From: a virus
IMG/VR virus record: IMGVR_UViG_3300033144_000732
Span: 1-64,000 of that record
Direction: 5' to 3' (one strand)
Length of the DNA stretch: 64,000 nucleotides
How positions within the stretch are numbered: position 1 is the stretch's first letter; the number at the start of each line of letters is the position of its first letter. The translations under genes and the position numbers were made by a program. Below are positions 47,878 through 57,257 of the stretch, in pieces. The notes under the pieces were generated by a model. The model did not search any database, was not told where the DNA came from, and saw only the letters and a program-made list of their open reading frames with translations.

Positions 47878-50800
47878 AACTTTCTAATTTAGCTTTAAGT
47901 TCATCAATCTGTTTTTGTTGATCTTTAACTGCTTCAATTAAATAACCAACAAGATTTCCATATGCAACAGATTTTGTACCCATTTCATCATCAGCTGTTT
48001 CAACCAATTCAGGCGCTACTTTTTCTAACTCTTGAGCAATAACACCAGAACTTTCTTTACCCTCCTTAGTATATGATACACCTCTCATCTCTAATACTTT
48101 AGATCCATCAAGTGTTTCAATATTTTCTTTTAATCTTTCATCTGAATAAGCAGTAATATTACCAGTTGCAGTAAAGTTTCCATTATCATTAAAAGTAAAT
48201 CTAGTTGTACTACCATCTCTAATATAGAAGTTTCCTATACCAGAGTTAAGGTCCATATACATATGTGAACCATTACAGAAGAACTCAACATCATTGCTAC
48301 TACCAAAATATAAATACTCATTGTCATCAAGATCAATTGAGTTAGCACTTACATTACCCATTACACTAAGGTTAGTAACATAGCTTGTAGGTGCACCTAA
48401 TACTATAGTTCTGTTTGTTGCTCCAGGGTTTATATATAAGTTTGTATAGTATGGGAAAATTGTAGCAGGTGTTGAGCCCATGTAGCTATTACCTATTGTA
48501 ATAGTACCAAACTCATTCATTCTTAAATATCCGTTAGAACCAACCCATACTTCTGTTGAAGAATTTTGTTTTAGACTTGATGTACCTATATCACTAGAAC
48601 TATCCATTTTAGGTATCCAACCTGTAGTTGCTGTACCTGTTACTGTACCATTATTTGTTGTATATCCAGCACCATTTGTAAGCTGATTATTGTTGGTAGG
48701 AATAGTTGTTGAGTTAAATGCATTTGAACCAAATGTATATGTTTGGTTAGTTGCTCCGCTTACACTAAATGTTAATGTATTACCAGATTTTGTAATGCCA
48801 TTTAAATAATAGTTAGATGCACTTGTTAAATATCTACCGTCTAAATCTACAGTAAGAGCTGATAAGCCTGATCTGTTTAATGTCAAAATACCATTAGTAG
48901 TATTAAAACTAAGACTACTTACATAGTTATTTGCATTATTAGTAAAGGGTAAATTACCTACAATAGTATATTCAACTCGGCTATTACCTTGACTATAGTA
49001 TATAATTTCATCTTTTAGATCAATAGCACCACCAGAATTTGCATCTCTAATAATACCACCTGTATAATCAGCACTTATAGTTGGTGTACCTGATGTACCA
49101 CCACCACTTAAACCAGCACCTGCTGTAACGCCATTTATATCACCTGTACCTCCTGTTGCAACTGCTGTAACTCTACCATAAGCATCAACAGTAATTGTAT
49201 CAATCTTTGTTGAGTTAGATGTAGAACCATAAGTTCCAGCTCCAACTCCACCAGTTGCCATATTTATGGTAACTGTTTCATTAAAGTTTTGATTTAATGT
49301 AAAAGTGCCCCCACCTGATAAATTAGTTCCTGCACTTATAGTAATTGAATTATTGTTTACTGTTGGTATTGTGGGTAAATTTCCTGTATGATATATTTCA
49401 TACATAGTACCCCAAGTTGTACCAATACCTGTTCTAAAATATAAATTATTATCAGCACTTGTATCAGAACCACTAATAAGTTGCCATGCTTGATAATTAT
49501 CAGCCCAACCTTTCATAGTAATACCACTCCACCATGATCCTAGTGAACCAAATTCATCTGTAAAGTCAAGTGATAATGCTTTGTCCAGATAATCATTAGG
49601 TGTTTTTTCTGCTGCTCTAGTATCCTCTATACGTACATTTAATAAGTCTCTTGCACCAGTAGATGTTATGACCCCATCGGTCATGTTGATCTGATCAATA
49701 ATACTATATCCAGATGTATTGATATCAGTATCTGTACCTATAGTAGGATTGTATCTACCATCTAAATCAACAGTTACTGCACTTAATCCACTTCTATTAA
49801 GTGTAAGTACTCCATTAGTTGTATTAAAAGAAGCAGAACTTAAATAATTGTTATCATTATTATCTGTCCAAGAAGCTGTTACTGTACCACCATCTTGTTG
49901 ATTTAGTGTTAAAGTTTTTGTAGTACTACCTGACACCGCAGCTGTAGTAATCATATTGTCATATGCAGCATTAGATTCTGAAGACCCACCACCACTCCAA
50001 GTAACAGCACCACTAACAGTTAAAGCATTTGTTGATGTATTAAATGTGAGACCACTATCAGAAGTTAAGTTTGAAGCACTATTCCATATTGGTATTCTTG
50101 TGTTAGCACCTGAACCTGTTACATTACCAACTTGGGTGTTGTCTATTTTTTGCCACGCATCTGTTGCTTGATCAGAAAATACTGCCCAATCTCCTACAGC
50201 CCAATCTGTTATGCCATCTAAGTTAGTAGATCCTGCTGTTGATACAATGTAATAATAACCTGGTGTACCTGATCCACCTGTAAGTGTTGGTGTATTAGTA
50301 TTTGCATTCCATGTTCCTTGATATTTTAAAACCCCTGTTACAGCTGCATCAATAGCAGTTTGTATTTGTGCACCTGTTGCTAAGTTAGCTGAAGAAGAAC
50401 TTACCGCACCTGTTACAGCAGAAACTGTTCTTGATGTTGATGTACCACTTACATTTATTGTACTTCCACCATCATCAGTTACACTATCTACTCTTCCCGT
50501 TCCACCTGTAGTTATAGCAGTTATTCTACCATAAGCATCTACAGTGATATTATCTATTTTGGTCTGATTATTTGTACTACCATATGTACCAGCACCTATA
50601 CCCGCAGTTGCTAACTGTATAGTACCAGCACCTGTAATAGTACCACCTGTTAAACCAGTTCCAGTAGCTACAGAATATACAGTACCTTGATTATTAGTAA
50701 AAGGTAAATCAACAATTGCAAAACTTACTGTTTCACCACTACCTGAAGAATCTAAACCAACTAAGATATAATCATCTGCATCAGGAGTTCCTGTTCCTCC

Positions 50801-52081
50801 CGGTGCATCAGCTATAAGACCATTAACACCATAGTCTACACTTATAGTACCAGTACTTGTTATTGTACCACCAGTCAATCCATTTCCTGTAGCAACACTA
50901 GTAACTCCAACATTTTTGTTATCTACATAAGCTTTATTAGCAGCATCAGTACTTGCAGATACTGTATCTACCCCTTGTATTCTTCCTGTTCCTCCTAAAG
51001 TAATATCTCCACCTGATACTGTTAAATCAGTCTGTACAACTAAATCATCATTGACATATACAGCTCCAAGACCTGACTTAATTTGTAATTGTAAGTTTGC
51101 TGTTTCAATTAAACCACTGGTATGTAATTTTAAAACATCAGGGTCATTTGTTCCATGAATACTTACATAATCTCCTGAAGAGTTATCATCTGAAGGAACT
51201 AAGTGTAATACACCTTCATTTGTTTCTGTTGCACTACTTTCATGCATAATGTATCCAGGATCATTTGATCCAGATACTGTATCAAAATATATATATGATT
51301 TTGATGTATTACCTGAAAAACTATCTGCTATAGGTGATGTATTATTTTCATTAAATAATCTCATTCTTTCACTACCACCAGCTGTATCTACAGCTAATTG
51401 ATTTGTAAAAGTTTTTTCTCCTCCTATAGTTTGAGCACCTGATGTTCTTACTACTGTACTGTCTACTTGAAGTGTTCCTGTTGAGGTTATTGTACCACCA
51501 GTAATACCGTTAGTAGTAGCAATAGATGTTACACCTGAACTTGTTACATATCTTCCATCAAGATCAACAGTAACGGCTGATAAACCAGATCTATTTAAAG
51601 TTAAAACACCATTGGTTGTATTGAAGGAAGCTGATGATAAATAGTTATTATCATTATTATCAGATGAATTAAATATAATTTGATCATTAGTAGCATTAGT
51701 AGTAATAGTCATACCACCCTGAGCTACAAATGTTAATGTATCATTATTATTGTCTGCAACAACAGTTGTTTGTCCAGATACTGCAACATTCTTAAATATG
51801 TTTTGTGAAGATCCTCTATCAGAATTAGTAAGAGTAATTGTACCACTAGTTGTTACTGTACCTGTACCAGATAAACCATTTGAGCCAGTAACAGTAACGG
51901 AAGTTACACTACCATCTCCTGTACCCGCACCAATGTCACCAAGGATTTGTGATTTAGTTCTATATTTTAATACAGAACCATCCCATACTAATATACCGGT
52001 ATAAGTACTATTATCATTAGATATACTAGATACACTAGTTGTTCCTGTAACCTGAATAGATGATAAAAAACTTATAGCCAT
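47867..52081 (-). CDS. Tail fibre with C-terminal S74-type chaperone (1404 aa)
   Basis: A long Gly/Ser/Thr-rich beta-structured fibre. Repeated modules are visible: SLSATNG-like blocks such as FNTTNGVLTLNRSGLSAVTV (three copies), GLTGGTITSTGTI-type blocks, and GAGTYGSTNNQTKID twice. The last ~92 residues are an intramolecular chaperone of the Peptidase_S74 type: S1313-DERLKENI with Lys1318, then GVIAQELEKVAPELV and a terminal helix DQQKQIDELKAKLE. In known fibres this domain drives trimer folding and then cuts itself off at the Ser. The protein probably forms the receptor-binding fibre. A terminator lies between the 677-aa fibre gene and this gene. Confidence 0.88.
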   Translation of the reverse strand: MAISFLSSIQVTGTTSVSSISNDNSTYTGILVWDGSVLKYRTKSQILGDIGAGTGDGSVTSVTVTGSNGLSGTGTVTTSGTITLTNSDRGSSQNIFKNVAVSGQTTVVADNNNDTLTFVAQGGMTITTNATNDQIIFNSSDNNDNNYLSSASFNTTNGVLTLNRSGLSAVTVDLDGRYVTSSGVTSIATTNGITGGTITSTGTLQVDSTVVRTSGAQTIGGEKTFTNQLAVDTAGGSERMRLFNENNTSPIADSFSGNTSKSYIYFDTVSGSNDPGYIMHESSATETNEGVLHLVPSDDNSSGDYVSIHGTNDPDVLKLHTSGLIETANLQLQIKSGLGAVYVNDDLVVQTDLTVSGGDITLGGTGRIQGVDTVSASTDAANKAYVDNKNVGVTSVATGNGLTGGTITSTGTISVDYGVNGLIADAPGGTGTPDADDYILVGLDSSGSGETVSFAIVDLPFTNNQGTVYSVATGTGLTGGTITGAGTIQLATAGIGAGTYGSTNNQTKIDNITVDAYGRITAITTGGTGRVDSVTDDGGSTINVSGTSTSRTVSAVTGAVSSSSANLATGAQIQTAIDAAVTGVLKYQGTWNANTNTPTLTGGSGTPGYYYIVSTAGSTNLDGITDWAVGDWAVFSDQATDAWQKIDNTQVGNVTGSGANTRIPIWNSASNLTSDSGLTFNTSTNALTVSGAVTWSGGGSSESNAAYDNMITTAAVSGSTTKTLTLNQQDGGTVTASWTDNNDNNYLSSASFNTTNGVLTLNRSGLSAVTVDLDGRYNPTIGTDTDINTSGYSIIDQINMTDGVITSTGARDLLNVRIEDTRAAEKTPNDYLDKALSLDFTDEFGSLGSWWSGITMKGWADNYQAWQLISGSDTSADNNLYFRTGIGTTWGTMYEIYHTGNLPTIPTVNNNSITISAGTNLSGGGTFTLNQNFNETVTINMATGGVGAGTYGSTSNSTKIDTITVDAYGRVTAVATGGTGDINGVTAGAGLSGGGTSGTPTISADYTGGIIRDANSGGAIDLKDEIIYYSQGNSRVEYTIVGNLPFTNNANNYVSSLSFNTTNGILTLNRSGLSALTVDLDGRYLTSASNYYLNGITKSGNTLTFSVSGATNQTYTFGSNAFNSTTIPTNNNQLTNGAGYTTNNGTVTGTATTGWIPKMDSSSDIGTSSLKQNSSTEVWVGSNGYLRMNEFGTITIGNSYMGSTPATIFPYYTNLYINPGATNRTIVLGAPTSYVTNLSVMGNVSANSIDLDDNEYLYFGSSNDVEFFCNGSHMYMDLNSGIGNFYIRDGSTTRFTFNDNGNFTATGNITAYSDERLKENIETLDGSKVLEMRGVSYTKEGKESSGVIAQELEKVAPELVETADDEMGTKSVAYGNLVGYLIEAVKDQQKQIDELKAKLESYGS
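48832..48930 (-). repeat. Fibre repeat copy 3 (FNTTNG...VDLDGRY)
   Basis: Encodes SFNTTNGILTLNRSGLSALT followed by VDLDGRY, the most divergent of three copies in the 1404-aa fibre. The protein is conserved while codons differ, which suggests an old duplication under selection. Confidence 0.75.
49749..49863 (-). repeat. Fibre repeat copy 2
   Basis: Encodes NNYLSSASFNTTNGVLTLNR followed by SGLSAVTVDLDGRY, identical in protein to copy 1 but with many synonymous differences. Confidence 0.8.
51547..51661 (-). repeat. Fibre repeat copy 1
   Basis: Encodes NNYLSSASFNTTNGVLTLNR followed by SGLSAVTVDLDGRY near the N-terminus of the fibre. Copy 2 has the same protein sequence with different codons. 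Confidence 0.8.
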
Positions 52082-52114
52082 GTCTTTTTATTTATTTCGC
52101 AATATACTAATTTT

Positions 52115-52163
52115 AAAAAAAAGGGGAAACATTTAAATGTTATAATTTAAGCGTCTCCCCTTT
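52115..52163 (-). terminator. Rho-independent terminator after the 677-aa fibre gene
   Basis: AAAGGGGA pairs with TCCCCTTT on the minus strand, extended by four weaker pairs, and is followed by eight U. It separates the two large fibre genes. A GTATATT element lies just after it, about 20 bases before the 1404-aa fibre start. Confidence 0.85.
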
Positions 52164-52178
52164 AAATTAAACTTGTAA

Positions 52179-54212
52179 TTATCTTACTTTCATTAGATTA
52201 CATGTAATAGCATTTGTTGATTGGTTGTTTGTAGTTGTAAATGTTACATCACCATTTGCTGCAATTGCTACATCCATATACACCTGAACACCTTTATTAT
52301 CAAATGTTTGTATGATAAAAGGGCCTTGTGAAGCACCTAATCCATGAACAGCTGCTGTAATTGTCCAAGAACTTGCTGAAGCACTTGGATATGTACCGCT
52401 AAATGATTGCTTATCAATATGAGCCTTTAAAGTAGCTGGAGTTACATATCTAAATGAATCAGTACCTGTATCAACTTCAGATTGTGTTGCAATTTCAGTT
52501 ACACCACGTGCACTTGTTGTTGAGTCAGGTAATGTTCTTGTAGAGTGTGATTGAATAACACCATCAGTCATATTTAACTGATCAATTACAATAACACCTG
52601 AAGTATTAATATCTGAGTCAGTACCAATTGTAGATCCTGCACCTGCAATGTTTTGATCTTGAATTACAATTGCATAACTTGAAGCTGCTGGATTAGAACT
52701 TGCACTAATTGTTGTATTAGCATAAATCATATCACCAACCTCAACATCAACAGTACTACCATTAAAGGATATAGTACCATCTGTAGTAACAACAAAGAAG
52801 TCACCTGTAGTAAGTGCAATGTTACTTGATCCTGCTATTGCAGGAGAGTTTGTAGCTGCATTATATCCTCCTTGGAATACACCAACTCCAGCAACAAGTG
52901 ATTGAACTTGACCTAAGTTAACACCATCTGTACTAGCTGTACCATTTGCAACTGAAACAAGTTTTTGACTATTTATATCTAAAGAAGCATTAGGTAATCC
53001 TAATACGTTTAATGGAATATCAACTAGAGATGCACTTCTTACTGCACCACTTGCACTATCATCAGCTAATATAATAACATCATCTGCTTCTGCAAAACCT
53101 GTCATTCCAGGTGCATCATTAATAATACCTGCATTAGTATAATCTACTAATATTGTTGGATTAATAGTACTTGTACCAGTCTGCGTTAAACCAGCTCCAG
53201 CAGATACACTTGTTACTGTACCTTGGAATTGATCTGTAGAATTAATTGTTATTGTAGTACCACTAGCAGAAGTTGTAACATTTGTACCACCTGCTATAGT
53301 AAATGTACCTGTAGAAGTAATAGCACTTGTTGTACCACTATCACCACTTAATGAAATTGAAGTTACACCAGATGAGGTTACATAACCTGCATCATTAGGG
53401 AATAAGTCATTAGGTACTAATGATGGATTATATTTTGCCTGAAGTCCATTTGCTAATACTACAGCAAAGAAATCACTACTTGTCATATCACCAGTAGCTG
53501 TACTTAATTCATTTAAATCAACACCAATAGTAACAGTACCTGAAGTTGTAATTGGATTTGTTCCTGATAAATCAATAAGAGCACCTTCTGCAAAACCAAC
53601 TGATGTAACAGTACCACCACCAACTGCTGCAGTAATTTGTGAAATATTTACATATTTAACATTACCTGAGTCAGATGTATCTGATACTAATAATTTATCA
53701 TTTGTTGCTACAGTTAAACTAGTACCATCAGCTGCTGCTAATACAACAGAATCAGAACCTAAATAATCAACATTTACTGTTGGTGACACAGAAGCATTAC
53801 CTGTAATAGTAATACCACTACCACCACCTACACTAGTTACAGTACCTGTATTAGATGTTGCTGTAGTTCCAATTGTTAATTGTGTAGCACTTGCTCTAGT
53901 GACAGTGATTAATCCACTACCACTAATAGTTACATCATCATTAGTACCATCTGAACCAGCTAACCTAAGTGTTGTAGTTGCTGCTGGTACAGAAAAATCA
54001 TATGTTGTATTATCATCAGATCCTGTGGATAAATCTACCCAGTTGGATCCATCATATAATCTCAGCACATTATTTGCTGAGTTATAGTATACTCTACCAG
54101 CAATTCCTGTGGGGTTTGAACCTAAAGGCTGAACCACAAAGTTTTGCAGCTGGTTGTTGTTTAAGGAGACATTACCTTGTATGTCTAAACCCGTTAAAAA
54201 ATTGACTGCCAT
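52179..54212 (-). CDS. Tail fibre protein (677 aa)
   Basis: It starts MAVNFLTGLDIQGNVSLNNN and contains VYYNSANNVLRLYDGSNWVD, a module common in phage fibres. The body repeats GTVTSVGGGSGITITGN-like and GTVTSVSAGAGLTQTGT-like units similar to those in the 1404-aa fibre. Near residue 535-565 the segment GTDSDINTSG, then IDQLNMTDGVIQS, is also present in almost the same form in the 1404-aa protein. The C-terminal part (FSGTYPSASASSWTITAAVH, GLGASQGPFIIQTFD, AANGDVTF) resembles a fibre head domain. No S74 chaperone is present. It is probably a fibre or baseplate-like adhesin that assembles beside the larger fibre. Confidence 0.82.
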   Translation of the reverse strand: MAVNFLTGLDIQGNVSLNNNQLQNFVVQPLGSNPTGIAGRVYYNSANNVLRLYDGSNWVDLSTGSDDNTTYDFSVPAATTTLRLAGSDGTNDDVTISGSGLITVTRASATQLTIGTTATSNTGTVTSVGGGSGITITGNASVSPTVNVDYLGSDSVVLAAADGTSLTVATNDKLLVSDTSDSGNVKYVNISQITAAVGGGTVTSVGFAEGALIDLSGTNPITTSGTVTIGVDLNELSTATGDMTSSDFFAVVLANGLQAKYNPSLVPNDLFPNDAGYVTSSGVTSISLSGDSGTTSAITSTGTFTIAGGTNVTTSASGTTITINSTDQFQGTVTSVSAGAGLTQTGTSTINPTILVDYTNAGIINDAPGMTGFAEADDVIILADDSASGAVRSASLVDIPLNVLGLPNASLDINSQKLVSVANGTASTDGVNLGQVQSLVAGVGVFQGGYNAATNSPAIAGSSNIALTTGDFFVVTTDGTISFNGSTVDVEVGDMIYANTTISASSNPAASSYAIVIQDQNIAGAGSTIGTDSDINTSGVIVIDQLNMTDGVIQSHSTRTLPDSTTSARGVTEIATQSEVDTGTDSFRYVTPATLKAHIDKQSFSGTYPSASASSWTITAAVHGLGASQGPFIIQTFDNKGVQVYMDVAIAANGDVTFTTTNNQSTNAITCNLMKVR

Positions 54213-54247
54213 TTTATTTAATTTTAATTGTTATTTATTATTTATTT

Positions 54248-54790
54248 CTAATTCAAGTAAACACATCCTGAAAAAGGAGCGTTAAAAGTTATTACTAATT
54301 GTTGGGTGCTCTTGTAATCAACATTACCTACTACAACAGTGTTACCACTATCTACTACTGTTACAGAAGGGAACCTCCCTAAATTATGTGTGACTGTCCA
54401 AGTATCTGATACATTTTCAAAACACTGTACAAATGTTGCTTCATGAGCTATAATATCTTCTAAGTCAATTATAGTACATACATTTGTTGGTGTCTCTGGA
54501 CAACTCATGCTAGCTTTAGCATTAACTTTTGCTAACGGTTCTACAAATACACCTTGTGTTTCAGTTGCAACCACAACTTTACTGCTAGCAGAATTCTGCC
54601 AGTCACATAATGCTTTTCTTAGTACAGCTGATTCAAAGTCTGTATAACAACATGACTCAATACCAAACTTCAATGATTGAAAATTAGCATATACTTGCTT
54701 AGCAAAATTTTGCTCTACTTTAATTTGTTTAAGTAAAGCAAGCTCTTCTTTTTGAGCAGTATTAGATCCTTTTCTTACAGTTGATGCCAT
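54248..54790 (-). CDS. Fibre-tip-like structural protein (180 aa)
   Basis: The N-terminal 60 residues are helical (AQKEELALLKQIKVEQNFAK, QVYANFQSLKFGIESCCY). Residues about 127-180 (TWTVTHNLGRFPSVTVVDSG, then TQQLVITFNAPFSGCVYLN) match a small beta domain that often ends phage tail fibre and tip proteins. Several Cys residues are present. The ATG follows the stop of the 59-aa gene after a single base, so translation is probably coupled. It ends with TAG, one of only two TAG stops in the window. Confidence 0.72.
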   Translation of the reverse strand: MASTVRKGSNTAQKEELALLKQIKVEQNFAKQVYANFQSLKFGIESCCYTDFESAVLRKALCDWQNSASSKVVVATETQGVFVEPLAKVNAKASMSCPETPTNVCTIIDLEDIIAHEATFVQCFENVSDTWTVTHNLGRFPSVTVVDSGNTVVVGNVDYKSTQQLVITFNAPFSGCVYLN

Positions 54791-54791
54791 A

Positions 54792-54971
54792 CTATCTATT
54801 TCTTAAATCTTGTATCTGTTGTCTTGCTAATTCTCTATTTAGGTCAGAAGATGTGTTAAGCTTTGCTTCTGCTTTTGCTTTACATGATTTACATACTACT
54901 ATTCCATTTCCTAAACTAGCTTTTTGACAGCCACAAGTAAATTGTTTATTACAATGTGCACAGTTTGCCAT
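54792..54971 (-). CDS. Small zinc-ribbon-like protein (59 aa)
   Basis: A short ORF reads MANCAHCNKQFTCGCQ, then GIVVCKSCKAKAEAKL and ends RQQIQDLRNR before a TAG stop. Cys4, Cys7, Cys13 and Cys15, with Cys27 and Cys30, give CxxC-type pairs typical of a zinc ribbon. The remaining half is a charged helix. It fills the gap between the 191-aa and 180-aa genes exactly (1-base and 12-base spacing) and has an AAACCAAAAAAG leader, so it is probably real despite its length. Function unknown; an assembly or nucleic-acid-binding role is possible. Confidence 0.75.
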   Translation of the reverse strand: MANCAHCNKQFTCGCQKASLGNGIVVCKSCKAKAEAKLNTSSDLNRELARQQIQDLRNR

Positions 54972-54983
54972 TTCTTTTTTGGT

Positions 54984-55559
54984 TTATATTACATATATAC
55001 TACTTGACCCACAGTCTCCTGATGGGCATGCTATTTTATTTAATCTTTGTTTTGCATATTCATACAATTGCATTCCTTGTGCAGATGATTGACAATATTC
55101 AACATTAGCTACCGCTGCATCAATTAATGTTTTGATATAACTCATCTCTGCTAAGAGAGCTTGTTTATCAGAATTTGGTTGGCAAGCCTGTACTTCTAAA
55201 TCACATAACACTTCATAATAAGTGGTAAGTAATCTAGTTACTCTTAAATGGTTATATTCTACATAAACCTTAGAGTTTGGAGATACACTGTATTTTACAA
55301 TGTATATTCCATCAGGAATTTTTTCTTGTGTTGTTCCGCAATCAGTTTTTTGAAGAGATAATGTACATGCTGTAAGACACATATCAAAACCTTTATCTAC
55401 TTGTATAAGTACAGGAACGCTGAATCCTGGTAGTGTAATCAATAGTTCTTCACAGTCTACTGCTAGGTCCTTACTGTATTGACTTGTATCTTTTATACAC
55501 AATAAATCACAGTTTGATACTGTGGGTATCTCTAAACTTAATATATGTTTGCTTGCCAT
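54984..55559 (-). CDS. Conserved phage structural protein (191 aa)
   Basis: A beta-rich N-terminus (SKHILSLEIPTVSNCDLLCI, ELLITLPGFSVPVLIQVD, GIYIVKYSVSPNSKVYVEYN) leads to a helical C-terminal half (YYEVLCDLEVQACQPNSDKQ, EYAKQRLNKIACPSGDC). Nine or more Cys residues are spread over the protein. From memory this type is frequent beside capsid and fibre genes in aquatic Bacteroidota phages, with no known function. It may be a connector or fibre-attachment protein. The gene comes after a strong terminator and a promoter-like motif, and so may begin the fibre transcription unit. Confidence 0.7.
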   Translation of the reverse strand: MASKHILSLEIPTVSNCDLLCIKDTSQYSKDLAVDCEELLITLPGFSVPVLIQVDKGFDMCLTACTLSLQKTDCGTTQEKIPDGIYIVKYSVSPNSKVYVEYNHLRVTRLLTTYYEVLCDLEVQACQPNSDKQALLAEMSYIKTLIDAAVANVEYCQSSAQGMQLYEYAKQRLNKIACPSGDCGSSSIYVI

Positions 55560-55586
55560 TGTTTGCTACTTTATTACACTATATAG

Positions 55587-55595
55587 ATAATATAC
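55587..55595 (-). promoter_or_regulatory. Candidate promoter -10-like motif
   Basis: The minus strand reads TTTTTTGTATATTATC about 30 bases before the 191-aa gene start, right after the terminator of the 493-aa gene. Confidence 0.4.
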
Positions 55596-55614
55596 AAAAA
55601 ATTACAGAGAATAT

Positions 55615-55648
55615 AAAATAAAAAGAGCAGGAGATTTCTCCCCTGCTC
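55615..55648 (-). terminator. Rho-independent terminator with GAAA tetraloop
   Basis: GAGCAGGGGA and TCTCCTGCTC form 10 pairs closed by a GAAA loop, followed by UUUUUAUUUU on the minus strand. It lies about 30 bases after the 493-aa gene. Confidence 0.92.
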
Positions 55649-55676
55649 AATTTTAAATACTATGGTTGATTAGATC

Positions 55677-57158
55677 TTACCAGTGAGCATTTGTTTCAAC
55701 GGAAATTTTGTTACCGTTATCATCAGCCCATGCTGCTAAACCTTCTAATAGTTTAGTAATACCAGCAATAGCTTCTGCGTCATCACACTTAGCGTAGATT
55801 TTGTAAACATACTGATCATTATCAAATACACCAGTTGGGTTGTTAAATCTAGGCACACTGTGTTGTACATAGAAAGCTTTATATGTAGCTTTTCTATCAA
55901 CAGCAGCAAGTAGTTCAGAAGACATTTCAATTTCTCTGATTCTTGAACTGTCAGGATTTCCTTGGTTGAAAGGACTTTGACGGTATCTCTCAGACATAAT
56001 TAATTCTCTAATTACTTCTTCACCTTTTGTTTGTTGCATTTGACCAGGAGTTCTAGAAGCTACGCCACAGTCATTACATGGATTACCAGTTTCATCTAAT
56101 TCAGAAACAATAATCTCTACTGGCTCAGCATTAAAATGATCTCTTGTATCAAAAGAACAGTTACCAAACTCAGTGTCAACGTAAGCACCAACAAAATTAG
56201 CTTTTGCAGATACTTTTGAAGCACCATTAGGATCAGTTGAAGGTACATAAGCACCAGCTCCTTCACCTTTAGCTTGAGCAAATGTGTAAGCAGATTGTAC
56301 AGTTTGTCCTGCTGTTACAACAGAAACAACTAAACCACCACTAACAACATCATCAACTAAGATGTCAGCGTCTCCGCCACCACCTGAAACAGATAGTACA
56401 TCACCTGCAGCATATCCACTACCTACAGAGGCAATTGAATAAGTTGCAATTTCACCACCACCACCAACAGATAAAATGTTGATTGTAGCACCTGAACCAG
56501 ATCCACCAGTTGTAGCAACACCATCAGCAACAGCATAACCAGTACCTGCAGCAGATAAAGTAGTTCCACCAACAGCATCTAGATCAGCTTCAGCAACGAA
56601 AGGTTTAATTAGAGGATCAGAAATTGCCATGTCAGCCATAGTAGCAAGTACTAATGCTGGGTCAATAAATTCTTGTCCATCTACACAACATACACCTGCT
56701 GAGTCAGCAATAGCATAAGCGTTGTGATTTAAGAATCTTAGTGCAGGAGATCCCTTCACATCAATTCTCATAAATTGTGTTTTTCCACATGGAGCACAGT
56801 CAGAACCTAATTCAAGGCTAGCTGTAGCTTGAGATGCAGATAAACAGTTAGCTTCCCAAAGTCTTGTAATATATCTTGGGTTGATACCCTTAGATTTCAC
56901 AGACTCTTGGTAGCCACCATGTCCTGGATTGTTACCAATTGTGTCTTTAGAATAAAAAGAACCTTCTACAATGTATCCAAGTTCTCCTTTAGCAAATACT
57001 GGAACACCAGCACCACCCGGAAGTGCTACAGATTCCCAATCTCCACCAGCAACTAAAGCCAATTGACCAGCTCCAAGTGCGCTTGTTTTAGTGTCAGCAG
57101 ATAAATCTACACTGTCCACTACAAACGTCTTAATAAAAGCATGATTAAAATAAGCCAT
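55677..57158 (-). CDS. Structural protein with glycine-rich repeat module (493 aa)
   Basis: Both ends look like one folded core: FNHAFIKTFVVDSVDLSADT and GELGYIVEGSFYS at the start, then YKAFYVQHSVPRFNNPTGVF and VYKIYAKCDDAEAIAGITK at the end. Between about residues 200 and 275 there is a glycine-rich insertion with repeats of the GSGYAAGDVLSVSGGGG kind, a module seen in several phage fibre and decoration proteins. Cys pairs are present (CAPC, CVCC-like, CNDC). The gene has its own terminator and a hairpin before its start, as expected for an abundantly made virion protein. Its position near the capsid gene suggests a capsid-decoration or head-fibre role. The exact role is not certain. Confidence 0.72.
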   Translation of the reverse strand: MAYFNHAFIKTFVVDSVDLSADTKTSALGAGQLALVAGGDWESVALPGGAGVPVFAKGELGYIVEGSFYSKDTIGNNPGHGGYQESVKSKGINPRYITRLWEANCLSASQATASLELGSDCAPCGKTQFMRIDVKGSPALRFLNHNAYAIADSAGVCCVDGQEFIDPALVLATMADMAISDPLIKPFVAEADLDAVGGTTLSAAGTGYAVADGVATTGGSGSGATINILSVGGGGEIATYSIASVGSGYAAGDVLSVSGGGGDADILVDDVVSGGLVVSVVTAGQTVQSAYTFAQAKGEGAGAYVPSTDPNGASKVSAKANFVGAYVDTEFGNCSFDTRDHFNAEPVEIIVSELDETGNPCNDCGVASRTPGQMQQTKGEEVIRELIMSERYRQSPFNQGNPDSSRIREIEMSSELLAAVDRKATYKAFYVQHSVPRFNNPTGVFDNDQYVYKIYAKCDDAEAIAGITKLLEGLAAWADDNGNKISVETNAHW

Positions 57159-57174
57159 AATTAAAAATATTTGT

Positions 57175-57192
57175 GTGAGATGTTACTCTCAC
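57175..57192 (-). repeat. 5' leader hairpin of the 493-aa structural gene
   Basis: GTGAGA and TCTCAC form a 6-bp stem around a 6-base loop, ending about 16 bases before the ATG. There is no U-tract, so it may protect the mRNA 5' end or tune translation. Confidence 0.45.
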
Positions 57193-57248
57193 GGTTTATA
57201 AAAAATGATTTTAACAGTTTACTCTGTCCGTAACTACATGTTACTATA

Positions 57249-57257
57249 ATAATATAC
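57249..57257 (-). promoter_or_regulatory. Candidate promoter -10-like motif
   Basis: GTATATTAT on the minus strand, about 90 bases before the 493-aa gene. The longer leader would include the hairpin described separately. Confidence 0.4.

Noticed and set aside
54248-54971. TAG recoding to an amino acid
   Set aside because: Both TAG codons fall exactly at gene ends with a neighbour starting at once, and long genes contain no in-frame TAG, so a standard code is used here.
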